A stretch of DNA of 64,000 nt from JANMAT01 sp031359995. Its GTDB lineage: Bacteria > Actinomycetota > Acidimicrobiia > Acidimicrobiales > Ilumatobacteraceae. Location: positions 1 to 64,000 of the forward strand of contig JANMAT010000081.1 in the NCBI GenBank assembly GCA_031359995.1, in the 5' to 3' direction. Positions 16,419 to 24,142 of the stretch are shown here, piece by piece. Each line of letters begins with the position of its first letter. Position 1 is the first letter of the stretch. The notes beneath the pieces are model-generated. The model made no database searches, was not told where the DNA came from, and was given only the letters and a program-made list of their open reading frames with translations. Both the position numbers and the translations under genes were made by a program.

Positions 16419-17617
16419 GCGCCCGGCTTGGGTCCGAGCGCCAACGCCACCGATTCGAGCATGCGGGCCGAGCAGCCGGCCATGCTCATGGGCGGCACCG
16501 TCTCGGTGACGATCAGCTCCGCGATGGCCCGGAACGCCTGGGCGGCCGCACCCTGCCCGTCGAGCGACACCGGTGTCCCCGAGTCGCCACCGGCGGCGAC
16601 GGCCGCCTCGAGGGGCACCTGCCCCAACAGCGGCACGCCGATCTGGTCGGCCAGGTCCTGGCCGCCGCCCTCGCCGAACAGGGCGTAGGAGTGGCCGTGC
16701 TCACAGGTGAACGCGCTCATGTTCTCGATGACACCAGCGACCCGCAGGAAGCTGCGCCGAGCCATGTCGGCGGCGCGGCTGGCCACCTTCTGGGCGGCAC
16801 GGGCCGGGGTGGTCACGATGATGAGGTCGGTGCGGGGCAGCAGGCGGGCCAGCCCCATCTGCACGTCGCCGGTGCCGGGCGGCATGTCGATGAGGAGGTA
16901 GTCGAGCTCACCCCACTCGACGTCGCGCAGGAACTGCTCCACTGCCTTGGTGAGCATGAGGCCACGCCACATGAGCGCGGTGCCTTCGTCTTCGACCATG
17001 TTGCCGGTGGACACGACCTTGAGCGTGCCCTTGCCGACGGCGCGCACGTTGGGTTGGATGAGGCCCTTGCCGTCGGCGTCCTTGCGAGCGGCGAGGCGGT
17101 CGGGGATGCCGAGCATGCGGGGCACCGAGAACCCCCAGATGTCGGCATCGAGCACGCCGACGGTGAGACCCCGCGCCGCCAGCGCCGCGGCCAGGTTCAC
17201 CGTGACCGAGCTCTTGCCCACGCCGCCCTTGCCCGAGGCGATGGCCAGCACGCGGGTGGTGGCGGGCACGCGGGTGTCGGGCGCCATGTCCCGGGCCGCC
17301 CACCGGGCCTTCATCATCACGCCGCTGCGCTCGTCGCTCGTCATCTCGCCCCAGTCGATGTCGACGGTGCGCACGCCGGGGTGGGTGCCGTTGCGGGTCT
17401 CCACGTCGGTCTTGATCTGGCCGCGGAGCGGACAGCCGGCGATGGTGAGCTTCACGGTGAGCGCGACCGTGCCGTCGGCCGCCACGGCGACCGCGGGCAC
17501 CATGCCGAGCGACACGATGTCGGCTCCCAGTTCAGGGTCGATGACACCCTTCAGGAGACCGGTCACCTCTTCCACCGTGGGGGGCGGCGCCGTCGGCGTC
17601 TTGCTCTTTCTGGCCAC
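16415..17617 (-). CDS. Mrp/ApbC-type P-loop ATPase, Fe-S cluster carrier
   Basis: The 400-residue protein has an N-terminal MIP18/DUF59 domain (GVIDPELGADIVSLGMV, then TIAGCPLRGQI) and a MinD-like ATPase with SGKGGVGKSSVTVNLA, DADIWGFSVPRMLG and LIDMPPGTGDVQ. Mrp proteins carry [4Fe-4S] clusters to apoproteins. The usual CxxC before the FGxGGG motif is reduced to one Cys here (TCEHGHSYALFGEGGG), so cluster binding may be altered. TAGAAT (complement of 17624-17629) lies 6 nt before GTG 17617, which I take as the start; a GTG two codons earlier abuts the hexamer. It is divergent from a SufR-like regulator and 1.7 kb from hesB. Confidence 0.87.
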   Translation of the reverse strand: MARKSKTPTAPPPTVEEVTGLLKGVIDPELGADIVSLGMVPAVAVAADGTVALTVKLTIAGCPLRGQIKTDVETRNGTHPGVRTVDIDWGEMTSDERSGVMMKARWAARDMAPDTRVPATTRVLAIASGKGGVGKSSVTVNLAAALAARGLTVGVLDADIWGFSVPRMLGIPDRLAARKDADGKGLIQPNVRAVGKGTLKVVSTGNMVEDEGTALMWRGLMLTKAVEQFLRDVEWGELDYLLIDMPPGTGDVQMGLARLLPRTDLIIVTTPARAAQKVASRAADMARRSFLRVAGVIENMSAFTCEHGHSYALFGEGGGQDLADQIGVPLLGQVPLEAAVAAGGDSGTPVSLDGQGAAAQAFRAIAELIVTETVPPMSMAGCSARMLESVALALGPKPGA

Positions 17618-17623
17618 GACCAC

Positions 17624-17650
17624 ATTCTACCGGTCGAGCCCTTGTAAAAT
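17624..17650. promoter_or_regulatory. Divergent leaderless promoters of mrp and the SufR-like gene
   Basis: TAGAAT on the minus strand (17624-17629) is 6 nt before the mrp GTG. TAAAAT on the plus strand (17645-17650) is 6 nt before the regulator GTG. The two hexamers are 15 bp apart, so one bound regulator could control both genes. No SufR inverted repeat of a known type is visible. Confidence 0.6.
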
Positions 17651-17656
17651 GGCGTC

Positions 17657-18319
17657 GTGCGCGTTCCCCGGCTCGATCTCCTGAAGGCACTGGGCGATAA
17701 CACGCGCTACGCCATCTACCTGGAGCTGGCCCGCTCGTCGAAGCCGTTGGCCACCGCCGACATCGCCGGGGGTCTGGGCCTCCACCCGAACACGGTACGG
17801 CCCCACCTGGAGCGCATGCGCGACGTCGGCCTGCTCGAGGTGGGCACCCATGTCGCCACCGGCGTGGGCCGGCCCCACCACGTGTACTGGCTGGCCGCTG
17901 ACGCCCCCGCACTGGGGCTGGAGCCGCCCACGTTCCCGCTGCTGGCCCGCATGCTGGTGCAGCTGGCCCGCTCGGTCGGCGCCACCGGCGACGATGCCGC
18001 CGAGGTCGGCCGCGCCCAGGGCGCGGCCGACGCCGCCGACCACGCCGACGCCCCCAGCTGCCTCGAGGCGCTCATCACCCAGCTCGACATCCTCGGCTTC
18101 GACCCGGTGGTCGACGGCACCGACGACGGCGAGACCGCCGTCATCGCCTTCACCCACTGCCCGTTCCGCGAGCTGGCCGAGGCCAACCCCGACCTCGTGT
18201 GCTCGCTGCACCGCGGCATGGTCGAGGGGTTCGTGGAGGCCATGGGTGACACCACGCTCGACGACTTCCACCCGCTCGTGCACCGCCGGCCTTGTCAAGT
18301 GTCCCTGACGGCCCGATAA
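17657..18319 (+). CDS. SufR-like Fe-S-sensing transcriptional regulator
   Basis: The 220-residue protein begins with a winged-helix domain (LLKALGDNTRYAIYLELARS, then LHPNTVRPHLERMRDVGLLE). Its C-terminal half has HCPFRELAEANPDLVCSLH, the C-x-F-R-x-L-A...V-C-x-L-H pattern whose cysteines, with an earlier Cys (PSCLEA), ligate a [4Fe-4S] cluster in SufR. SufR represses suf genes when its cluster is loaded. Here no suf operon is visible, but it sits between divergent mrp and downstream hesB, so it probably controls these. The GTG start follows TAAAAT by 6 nt, indicating a leaderless mRNA. Confidence 0.83.
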   Translation: MRVPRLDLLKALGDNTRYAIYLELARSSKPLATADIAGGLGLHPNTVRPHLERMRDVGLLEVGTHVATGVGRPHHVYWLAADAPALGLEPPTFPLLARMLVQLARSVGATGDDAAEVGRAQGAADAADHADAPSCLEALITQLDILGFDPVVDGTDDGETAVIAFTHCPFRELAEANPDLVCSLHRGMVEGFVEAMGDTTLDDFHPLVHRRPCQVSLTAR

Positions 18320-18353
18320 CCTGTTCAGTGAACCGTCCCAGGAGGTCCGTCCC

Positions 18354-18674
18354 GTGATCACCCTCACCGACACCGCAGCAAGCAAGGTCGCCGAGCTCCT
18401 CGAGTCCGAGGGTGACCCGGCGCTCGCGCTCCGCGTCGCCGTCCGCCCCGGCGGTTGCTCGGGCTTCTCCTACGAGATGTTCTTCGACGCCGACATCGCG
18501 ACGGACGACACCGCCCACGCGTTCGGCGCTGTGCGCGTCGTGGTCGACCCGGCCAGCGCCCAGCTGCTCACCGGCGCCACGCTCGACTACAAGGACGGCC
18601 TGCAGGGCGCCGGGTTCCACATCGACAACCCGAACGCCACCCGCAGCTGCGGCTGCGGCAACAGCTTCAGCTGA
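18354..18674 (+). CDS. A-type Fe-S carrier (HesB/IscA/ErpA family)
   Basis: The 106-residue protein has the three conserved cysteines: VRPGGCSGFSYEM (first) and SCGCGNSFS at the C-terminus (the pair). A-type carriers deliver [2Fe-2S]/[4Fe-4S] clusters to apoproteins. The GTG start has a strong Shine-Dalgarno AGGAGGT at 18340-18346, 7 nt upstream. It lies 34 bp after the SufR-like gene and is probably co-transcribed with it. Confidence 0.92.
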   Translation: MITLTDTAASKVAELLESEGDPALALRVAVRPGGCSGFSYEMFFDADIATDDTAHAFGAVRVVVDPASAQLLTGATLDYKDGLQGAGFHIDNPNATRSCGCGNSFS

Positions 18675-18703
18675 CGCTCGCTCCGCGAGCGCCGATCGAC
18701 GAA

Positions 18704-18734
18704 CGAAGGCCGGGGCCGTGCGCCCCGGCCTTCG
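18704..18734. terminator. Strong bidirectional hairpin terminator
   Basis: CGAAGGCCGGGG (18704-18715) pairs perfectly with CCCCGGCCTTCG (18723-18734), a 12-bp stem with a 7-nt loop, between the convergent hesB and thioredoxin-fold genes. There is no long T-run, common in very GC-rich genomes. Confidence 0.75.
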
Positions 18735-18746
18735 CCGCGCTCGGGC

Positions 18747-19637
18747 TCAGAGAGCCGTGGCGACGGCGGCGTTCAGATCGTCGACGTCCCAGATGACGTC
18801 GAGCCGAGCGGTCACCCGCCCGGCGCCGTTGGCCACGAACATGACCGGCTCGTAGTCGATGCCGTACGTGTCGAGCAGCGGGGCGGGCACGTCGAGCTTG
18901 TCGGTCTTCCAGACCTCGTTGTGGATGTAGGTGATGCCCGACTTCCGGTTGGCGAGCAGCAGGTCGAGCATCGGCCCACAGATCGCCGTCTGGCAGTACG
19001 CGGGCGTGGCCACCAGCAGCACGACGGGCTTGCCCTTGCCCAGCACCTCGTCGAGCGAGACGTCGTGCAGCGCGCACTGCGGGTCGTGGGTGCACAGCGG
19101 GTTCACGCCCAACGCGTTGGTCGGCGTGGGCGTGGGCACCACCGGCAGCGTGTCGCCCACCTTCGGCAGCTTGCCGCTGCCGTCCACCGCGAAGAACGCC
19201 GGCGACCCCACGACCTTGCCGCCCACGCTGAACTCGGCCTGGTACGTGCCGGCCGGAAGGTTCACCATGACGGGCCAGTAGGGCCGCTGGACGCCGTTGG
19301 CGTGGCGCACGGCCTGCTGCTTCGGCTGCACCTCACCCTTGCCGTCCTGGTCGAGCAGGCGCACGTCCATGGCCCCGGGGCCCTTGGCCTCGAGCACGCC
19401 ATCGGACCCACCGAGACCGAACGGGAGGCGGTGGGCGATGCCGGCCGGCACCGTGCCCGACTTGAAGAACTGCACCACCACGTACTGGGTGTCACCGAGC
19501 TTGGTGGTGGTGACGGGCCCGGCCGTCTGGCCGTTCGTGGGCGACGGACCGCTCGCCTTCTTCGATCCGCCGCACGCGCCGAGGAGGGCGGCGCCGGCAC
19601 CAGCCACGAGCAACGTACGACGGGAGAGGTGTTCCAC
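18747..19637 (-). CDS. Tat-type lipoprotein with a C-terminal thioredoxin-like domain
   Basis: The 296-residue product begins MEHLSRRTLLVAGAGAALLG with an S-R-R-T-L-L twin-arginine motif, then lipobox GAC. The middle third is a beta-rich domain (PAGIAHRLPFGLGG, LPAGTYQAEFSVGG). The C-terminal half has PLCTHDPQCALHDVSLDEVL and VATPAYCQTAICGPMLDLL, where the CQTAIC segment replaces the thioredoxin CxxC, with the later cis-Pro-like YEPVMFV. Export of a folded, cofactor-bearing or redox lipoprotein is suggested. GTG start with TACGTT (complement of 19646-19651) 8 nt upstream. Confidence 0.75.
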   Translation of the reverse strand: MEHLSRRTLLVAGAGAALLGACGGSKKASGPSPTNGQTAGPVTTTKLGDTQYVVVQFFKSGTVPAGIAHRLPFGLGGSDGVLEAKGPGAMDVRLLDQDGKGEVQPKQQAVRHANGVQRPYWPVMVNLPAGTYQAEFSVGGKVVGSPAFFAVDGSGKLPKVGDTLPVVPTPTPTNALGVNPLCTHDPQCALHDVSLDEVLGKGKPVVLLVATPAYCQTAICGPMLDLLLANRKSGITYIHNEVWKTDKLDVPAPLLDTYGIDYEPVMFVANGAGRVTARLDVIWDVDDLNAAVATAL

Positions 19638-19645
19638 AGGCCACC

Positions 19646-19655
19646 AACGTATCCT
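19646..19655. promoter_or_regulatory. Overlapping face-to-face -10 elements of two divergent genes
   Basis: TACGTT on the minus strand (19646-19651) and TATCCT on the plus strand (19650-19655) share two base pairs. Each lies 8 nt before a GTG start (19637 minus, 19664 plus). RNA polymerase could not occupy both at once, so the two genes are likely mutually exclusive at initiation. Confidence 0.55.
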
Positions 19656-19663
19656 CGACCCCC

Positions 19664-21205
19664 GTGCCCGGAAGCATCACCTTCACCGTCGATGGTCACA
19701 CCCACGAGGTGGCCGACACCGGCGCGTCCCTGCTCGACGTGCTGCGCGACCAGCTCGGGCTCCGCTCGGCCAAGGACGGCTGCGCCCCGCAGGGCCAGTG
19801 CGGGTGCTGCACGGTGCTCGTCGACGGCCAGCCGCGCGTCGCCTGTGTGACCCCGGCGGCGCGCGTCGCCGGTCGCACGGTCACCACCGCCGCCGGCCTG
19901 CCCGACGACGCCCGCCAGCGCTGGGCCGCCTGCCTCACCGCCACCGGCGGCAGCCAGTGCGGCTTCTGCACGCCCGGCATCGTGGTGCGCCTGCACGGGC
20001 TCACCGAGCGCGGCGTCACCGACCGGCGCCAGATCGACCAGGCCCTGCTCGCCCACCTGTGCCGCTGCACCGGGTGGCAGACGATCCGCGACGCCGCGGC
20101 GTTGGCGGCCGCGGGCGCCGACCCGGCCGACGCCGATCGCGACCTCGCCGCCGCCGCCCGCCGGGCCACGATCGAAGGTCGCAGCCCCCAGACCGTGGGT
20201 CCGGCCATCGCGCTGGGCGACGGCGGCTTCGCCGACGACAACGCACCGGCCGACGCACTGGTCGCGGTGCGCGCCGCCGACGGCACGTGGGTCGTGGCCG
20301 ACGACGTCAACGCGGCACGGGCCGAGGCGGGCAAGGTGCAGGGTCGCCGCACCACCGCCGCGCTCACGTGGCCGGTGGCCGTGCCCGACGGCGACTGGGT
20401 CCGCACCCTGCGGACCACCTGGGTGGAACCGGGCTACCTGGAGCCTGACGCGGCCTGGTGCGCACCGGGCGGCGAGCCGGCCACCGCGCTGGCCAACGGC
20501 GGCGCGTTCGGCGGCAAGCAGGCCACCGACGTAGGCGCCGTGGCCCGGCGCCTGGCCGACGAGCACGACCGGCCCGTGCGGGTGCGCTACAGCCGCGAAG
20601 ACGTGGTGCGCCTCGGCCCGAAGCGGCCGCCCCTCGCCGCCGGTGTGTGGGCCGACGGCACCGGGGTGGTGCGCGTCGCTCGCACCCCAGGCATCGCCGC
20701 CGCCATCGCCGCCGTGGCCCCCGGCCTGGTGGTGGCCGAGGTCGACGTGGCCGGCCCGCCCACCTCGGTCGGGGTGCGCGCCGCCGGCTGGGCCGAGGCG
20801 ACCGTGCTGATGGCGTCGCTGGGCGAGGGCCCGGTCGACCACGTGCGCGCCCCTGACGGCGGCGAGGCGTGGGTGCACATCGACGACGACGGCGTGCACG
20901 TGCGCGTCCGCGCCGGGCGCGCCCTCGACGAGGTCGTGCTCCGCTCGTACTGCATCGGCGCCGTCCACCAGGCCCTCGGCTGGGTGCGCCACGAAGGCAT
21001 CACCGTGAACGAGGCGGGTGAGCCCCAGGACCTCACCATCCGCTCGTTCGGCATCCTGCGCGCCGTCGACATGCCACTGGTGCACGTCACCATCGACGAC
21101 GACGACGGCGAGCCCGTGAACGGCTCCGACGCCGTGTTCGCCGCCACCGCCGCGGCGGCCTGGCGGGCCGCCGGTCACCCGCCGTCCTGGCCCTGCGCCC
21201 GCTGA
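19664..21205 (+). CDS. Compact fusion of a [2Fe-2S] domain with a shortened xanthine-dehydrogenase-type molybdopterin domain
   Basis: Residues 1-165 are a complete CoxS/XdhC-type iron-sulfur subunit: CAPQGQCGCCTVLVDG with Cys 40, 46, 48, 49 and 61 (plant ferredoxin-type cluster), then SQCGFCTPGI and LCRCTGW (second cluster). Residues 180-513 resemble the large, molybdopterin-binding subunit but cover only about 330 of its usual ~750 residues. They keep GGAFGGKQ, VRVRYSREDV and a C-terminal IGAVHQALGWVRHEG, while the usual catalytic G-V-G-E near the end reads NGSDAVFA. The FAD subunit is absent. It may be a reduced oxidoreductase, an electron-transfer protein or a decayed enzyme. GTG start, TATCCT 8 nt upstream. 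Confidence 0.72.
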   Translation: MPGSITFTVDGHTHEVADTGASLLDVLRDQLGLRSAKDGCAPQGQCGCCTVLVDGQPRVACVTPAARVAGRTVTTAAGLPDDARQRWAACLTATGGSQCGFCTPGIVVRLHGLTERGVTDRRQIDQALLAHLCRCTGWQTIRDAAALAAAGADPADADRDLAAAARRATIEGRSPQTVGPAIALGDGGFADDNAPADALVAVRAADGTWVVADDVNAARAEAGKVQGRRTTAALTWPVAVPDGDWVRTLRTTWVEPGYLEPDAAWCAPGGEPATALANGGAFGGKQATDVGAVARRLADEHDRPVRVRYSREDVVRLGPKRPPLAAGVWADGTGVVRVARTPGIAAAIAAVAPGLVVAEVDVAGPPTSVGVRAAGWAEATVLMASLGEGPVDHVRAPDGGEAWVHIDDDGVHVRVRAGRALDEVVLRSYCIGAVHQALGWVRHEGITVNEAGEPQDLTIRSFGILRAVDMPLVHVTIDDDDGEPVNGSDAVFAATAAAAWRAAGHPPSWPCAR

Positions 21206-21227
21206 CGGGCGGCTACGGTCGGCGGCC

Positions 21228-21581
21228 ATGACGAAGCCCCTCGGTCCCTACACCCCTGTCGTGCGCGCCGGCGATTGGTTGATCGTGTCCGGCCAGCTCG
21301 GCCAGCTCGACGGCCAACTCGTGGAGGGCCTGGGCGCCCAGACCAGCCAGGTCGTCGCCAACCTGACCACGCTCCTGGAGAGCGAGGGCGCCGCCCTGAC
21401 CGACATCGCCAAGACGTTGTGCTTCCTCGTCGACTTCTCGCCCGAGGTGTTCGCCACGTTCAACGACGCCTACGTCGCCGGCTTCGCCGGGCACCGCCCC
21501 GCCCGTTCCACCATCGGCGTCGCCGCCCTGCCCGGTGGCGCGTCGGTCGAGATCGAGGCGTGGGCCTACAAGCCGCAGTGA
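21228..21581 (+). CDS. RidA-family enamine/imine deaminase
   Basis: The 117-residue protein has GPYTPVVRAGDWLIVSGQLG and the active-site RSTIGVAALPGGASVEIEAW with the Arg that binds the substrate carboxylate. RidA proteins hydrolyse reactive 2-aminoacrylate and related imines made by PLP enzymes; a PLP decarboxylase lies two genes downstream. TACGGT (21214-21219) is 8 nt before the ATG. Confidence 0.92.
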   Translation: MTKPLGPYTPVVRAGDWLIVSGQLGQLDGQLVEGLGAQTSQVVANLTTLLESEGAALTDIAKTLCFLVDFSPEVFATFNDAYVAGFAGHRPARSTIGVAALPGGASVEIEAWAYKPQ

Positions 21582-21626
21582 CGGCCGGCCCGGGTGCGCC
21601 CGATCGGGCGCGCTAGCCTGGCCCAC

Positions 21627-21782
21627 ATGGCCGGAGTCGTCGCGATCATCATCGCCCTCATCGTCGTCCCCATTGGTTTCATCCTGTCGATGACGGCCGT
21701 CGCCGGGCTGCTGGGCACGCTCCTCACGCGTGACGGCGCCGCCCGCCACGAGGGTTCCGAGCTGCTCGAGCTCAACCGCTGA
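21627..21782 (+). CDS. Small single-pass membrane protein
   Basis: The 51-residue product begins MAGVVAIIIALIVVPIGFIL and continues SMTAVAGLLGTLLTR, so it is one long or two short membrane helices followed by a short polar tail (DGAARHEGSELLELNR). The ATG at 21627 is chosen because TAGCCT (21614-21619) lies 7 nt upstream; the reading frame extends 11 codons further 5' with no signal. It is compact, in a tight run with ridA and the decarboxylase. No function can be assigned. Confidence 0.6.
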   Translation: MAGVVAIIIALIVVPIGFILSMTAVAGLLGTLLTRDGAARHEGSELLELNR

Positions 21783-21808
21783 GCGCGCCCGAGCGGCGGG
21801 CTCCTCCC

Positions 21809-23206
21809 ATGGACGATCTGCCGCACTCAGCCATGCACCGCCGCGATGCGGCGACCGATGTCCTGACCCAGGCCATCCTCCGCTACGCCGTCGATCGCAC
21901 CCGCCTCGACCCGCCGCCGCTCGACCATCCCCGCACCGAGGACGAGCTGCGAGCCATGTGCGGGCGCACCGTCACCGACGAAGGCATCGGCGGCCTGGAA
22001 GCCCTGCGCGTGTTCGGCGACGTGCTGGCGCCGGCGTGCATCAGCATCGACCACCCGCGCTACCTGTCGTTCGTGCCCGCCGCCCCCACCGAGGCAGCCA
22101 TCCTGTTCGACCTCGTGGTCGGGGCGTCCAGCATCTACGCCGGCTCGTGGCTGGAGGGGTCGGGCGCGGTGTTCGCCGAGAACGAGGCGTTGGCGTGGAT
22201 CGCCCGGTTGGCCGGCCTGCCCGAGACCGCCGGCGGCGTGTTCGTGTCGGGCGGCTCGGCCGGCAACCTGTCGGCCCTGGTGGCGGCGCGCACCCGCTGG
22301 CGCGACGCCGACGAGACGGGCACCCGCAATGCCCAGCGTGGCATCGTGCTGGCGTCGAAGGGCGTGCACTCCTCGGTCGTGTCGGCGGCGCGGGTCATGG
22401 ACGTCGACGTGGTGCGCGTGCCCACCGACGAGCGCGGGCGCCTCGCGGGGTCGGCCCTGGCCGGCGCCGTGGCGACGATGAGCGACACCGACCGCGGCCG
22501 CGTGTTCGCGGTGGCCGTGACCGCCGGCACCACCAACGCCGGCATCGTCGACGACATCGACGGTGCCGCCGGCGTGGCGGCCGCCCACGGCTGGTGGCTC
22601 CACGTGGACGGCGCCTACGGCGGTGCCGCTCTGGCTGCCGCCTCGGTGCGGCCCCTCTTCCACGGCGTCGAGCGGGCCGACAGCTTCATCGTCGACCCCC
22701 ACAAGTGGCTCTTCGCGCCCTACGACTGCTGCGCCCTGCTCTACCGCGACCCGCAGCAGGCCCGGCACGCCCACGCCCAGCACGCCGAGTACCTCGACGT
22801 GCTCACCGACCGCCCCGAGTGGAACCCGAGCGACTTCGCCTACCACCTGACGCGTCGGGCCCGCGGGTTGGCGTTCTGGTTCAGCCTCGCCACCTACGGC
22901 ACGCGCCGCTACGCCGAGGCCATCGAAGCGTGCCTGGCCCTCACGCGCGAAGCGGCCGAGCTCGTGCGCACCCACCCCACCACCGAGCTGGTGATGGAGC
23001 CCGAGCTCTCGGTGGTGCTGTTCCGACGCCACGGCTGGACGCCCGCCGACTACCACGCCTGGAGCGACCGGGTGCTCGACGCGGGCCTCACGCTCACCGT
23101 GCCCACCTCATGGGAGGGCGAGACGATGCTGCGGTTCTGCTTCGTGAACCCCCGCACCACGGGGGCCGACGTGGCCGCCATCCTGGCCACCCTCGACCAC
23201 CCCTGA
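21809..23206 (+). CDS. Group II PLP-dependent amino-acid decarboxylase
   Basis: The 465-residue fold-type I protein has SGGSAGNLSALVAARTRW, HVDGAYGGAALA and SFIVDPHKWLFAPYDCCALL, with the PLP-binding Lys in the HKW segment. This is typical of aromatic-L-amino-acid/glutamate decarboxylase-like enzymes. Substrate is uncertain; tryptophan, tyrosine, DOPA or phenylalanine are usual for this group. A RidA protein nearby would deal with enamine side products. Start ATG at 21809. Confidence 0.87.
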   Translation: MDDLPHSAMHRRDAATDVLTQAILRYAVDRTRLDPPPLDHPRTEDELRAMCGRTVTDEGIGGLEALRVFGDVLAPACISIDHPRYLSFVPAAPTEAAILFDLVVGASSIYAGSWLEGSGAVFAENEALAWIARLAGLPETAGGVFVSGGSAGNLSALVAARTRWRDADETGTRNAQRGIVLASKGVHSSVVSAARVMDVDVVRVPTDERGRLAGSALAGAVATMSDTDRGRVFAVAVTAGTTNAGIVDDIDGAAGVAAAHGWWLHVDGAYGGAALAAASVRPLFHGVERADSFIVDPHKWLFAPYDCCALLYRDPQQARHAHAQHAEYLDVLTDRPEWNPSDFAYHLTRRARGLAFWFSLATYGTRRYAEAIEACLALTREAAELVRTHPTTELVMEPELSVVLFRRHGWTPADYHAWSDRVLDAGLTLTVPTSWEGETMLRFCFVNPRTTGADVAAILATLDHP

Positions 23207-23245
23207 ACCCGACGCGGGCGATCTGGCGGCGACCCGAAAAACGGT

Positions 23246-23273
23246 CGAGGTGCGAGCCGAAGCCCGCACCTCG
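23246..23273 (-). terminator. Intrinsic terminator of the LPSTG protein gene
   Basis: On the minus strand CGAGGTGCG (complement of 23265-23273) pairs with CGCACCTCG (complement of 23246-23254), followed by a run of five T (complement of 23236-23240). It is 28 nt past the stop of the LPSTG gene and also blocks read-through from the convergent decarboxylase. Confidence 0.7.
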
Positions 23274-23300
23274 TCGTGGTTCCCGCTGAACTCGGAAGGG

Positions 23301-23897
23301 TCAGTCGATGGCGGCGCCGGCCACCCGCCGGCGAGCGGCGAGCAGGAGGCCACCGGCGACGACGAAGCCACCAGCGTAGAGGAGGATCGTGTTGGTGCCG
23401 CCGGCGCCCGTGGAGGGCAGCCGCGGTCCAGCGTTGCGGACGCCGGCCGGCGCGTTCGTGACCTGCTCGGCCTCGACCTGGGCCGGGTCCTCGGTCGTGG
23501 CGCCCTGGGTGATGGGCGGTGAGGTGAGCTCGGGAGGCACGACGGCCCGGGGGCCGTCGGTGGTCGTGGTCGTGGCCTTCGTGGTGGTCGTGTCTTCGAC
23601 GGTCGTGGTGGTCGCCGCGGTCGACGACGTGGTGCTCCCCACGCTCGACGACGACGAGGACGGCGCCGAGCTGGACGACGAGCGGGGCGCACTGCTGGCG
23701 CTGGCGCTCACCGGCGGCGCGCTCGACGACGAACGGGGCGCACTGCTGGCGCTGGCGCTCACCGGCGGCGCACTGGAAGGCGTGCCCGTGGCCCAGGCCG
23801 GACTGGCCATCAGGACACCGGCAAGGATGCCGCCACCTAGGAGCAGCGCCTGGGCGGAGCTCCGCCGCTTCGACCGATTCCTTGGTTGCCCGTGCAT
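23301..23897 (-). CDS. LPxTG-type surface protein with Ser/Thr-rich stalk
   Basis: The 198-residue product has a signal peptide (RSSAQALLLGGGILAGVLMA, then SPAWA), a Ser/Pro-rich stretch with a 17-residue repeat, a T-T-T-T-rich stalk, and a C-terminal sorting signal LPSTG followed by a hydrophobic helix and RRRVAG. Sortases cleave between Thr and Gly and attach the protein to the wall peptidoglycan. No sortase gene is in the window. ATG 23897 is chosen because GGAGG lies a few nt upstream; the reading frame extends further but without a signal. No catalytic domain is present, so it may be a spacer or scaffold. Confidence 0.75.
   Translation of the reverse strand: MHGQPRNRSKRRSSAQALLLGGGILAGVLMASPAWATGTPSSAPPVSASASSAPRSSSSAPPVSASASSAPRSSSSSAPSSSSSSVGSTTSSTAATTTTVEDTTTTKATTTTTDGPRAVVPPELTSPPITQGATTEDPAQVEAEQVTNAPAGVRNAGPRLPSTGAGGTNTILLYAGGFVVAGGLLLAARRRVAGAAID
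23674..23775. repeat. 51-nt tandem duplication inside the LPSTG gene
   Basis: Two near-identical copies (23674-23724 and 23725-23775) encode a 17-residue Ser/Ala/Pro unit (SSAPPVSASASSAPRSS). The two copies differ at only a few bases, so duplication is recent or the copies are homogenised. Confidence 0.8.
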
Positions 23898-24142
23898 TGG
23901 TCCACCCTCCGGGGTGCTCTCGCCCATGATCCAGAAAGGCCAAGCCTTGAACATGTCTTGGCTATCTCTGGCGTTGCTCTTCACTATGACCGCTAAGAAC
24001 CCCCGCGGTGGGCACAAGTACACGCGCCGCGGACATCGTCACGGTCTTGTAACTATCTTGAGACAGGTACGATACAACTTTAACCCAGGCGGCTGACGTT
24101 GGACAGTGGCCCATTCGGCTCATCGCGCCGAGCACGGCCTGC
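23898..24142. other. Promoter-bearing gap between dapD and the LPSTG gene
   Basis: This 245-base stretch is less GC-rich than its surroundings (an A/T-rich part at about 24040-24090) and is read on the minus strand towards the LPSTG gene. It holds GGAGG near 23905 but no recognisable riboswitch, RNA gene or ORF. A promoter is likely, but I could not fix a -10/-35 pair. Confidence 0.35.

Noticed and set aside
23898..24142. Riboswitch or small RNA in the less GC-rich gap upstream of the LPSTG gene
   Set aside because: No recognisable conserved core or long-range pairing could be found; a plain promoter region is simpler.
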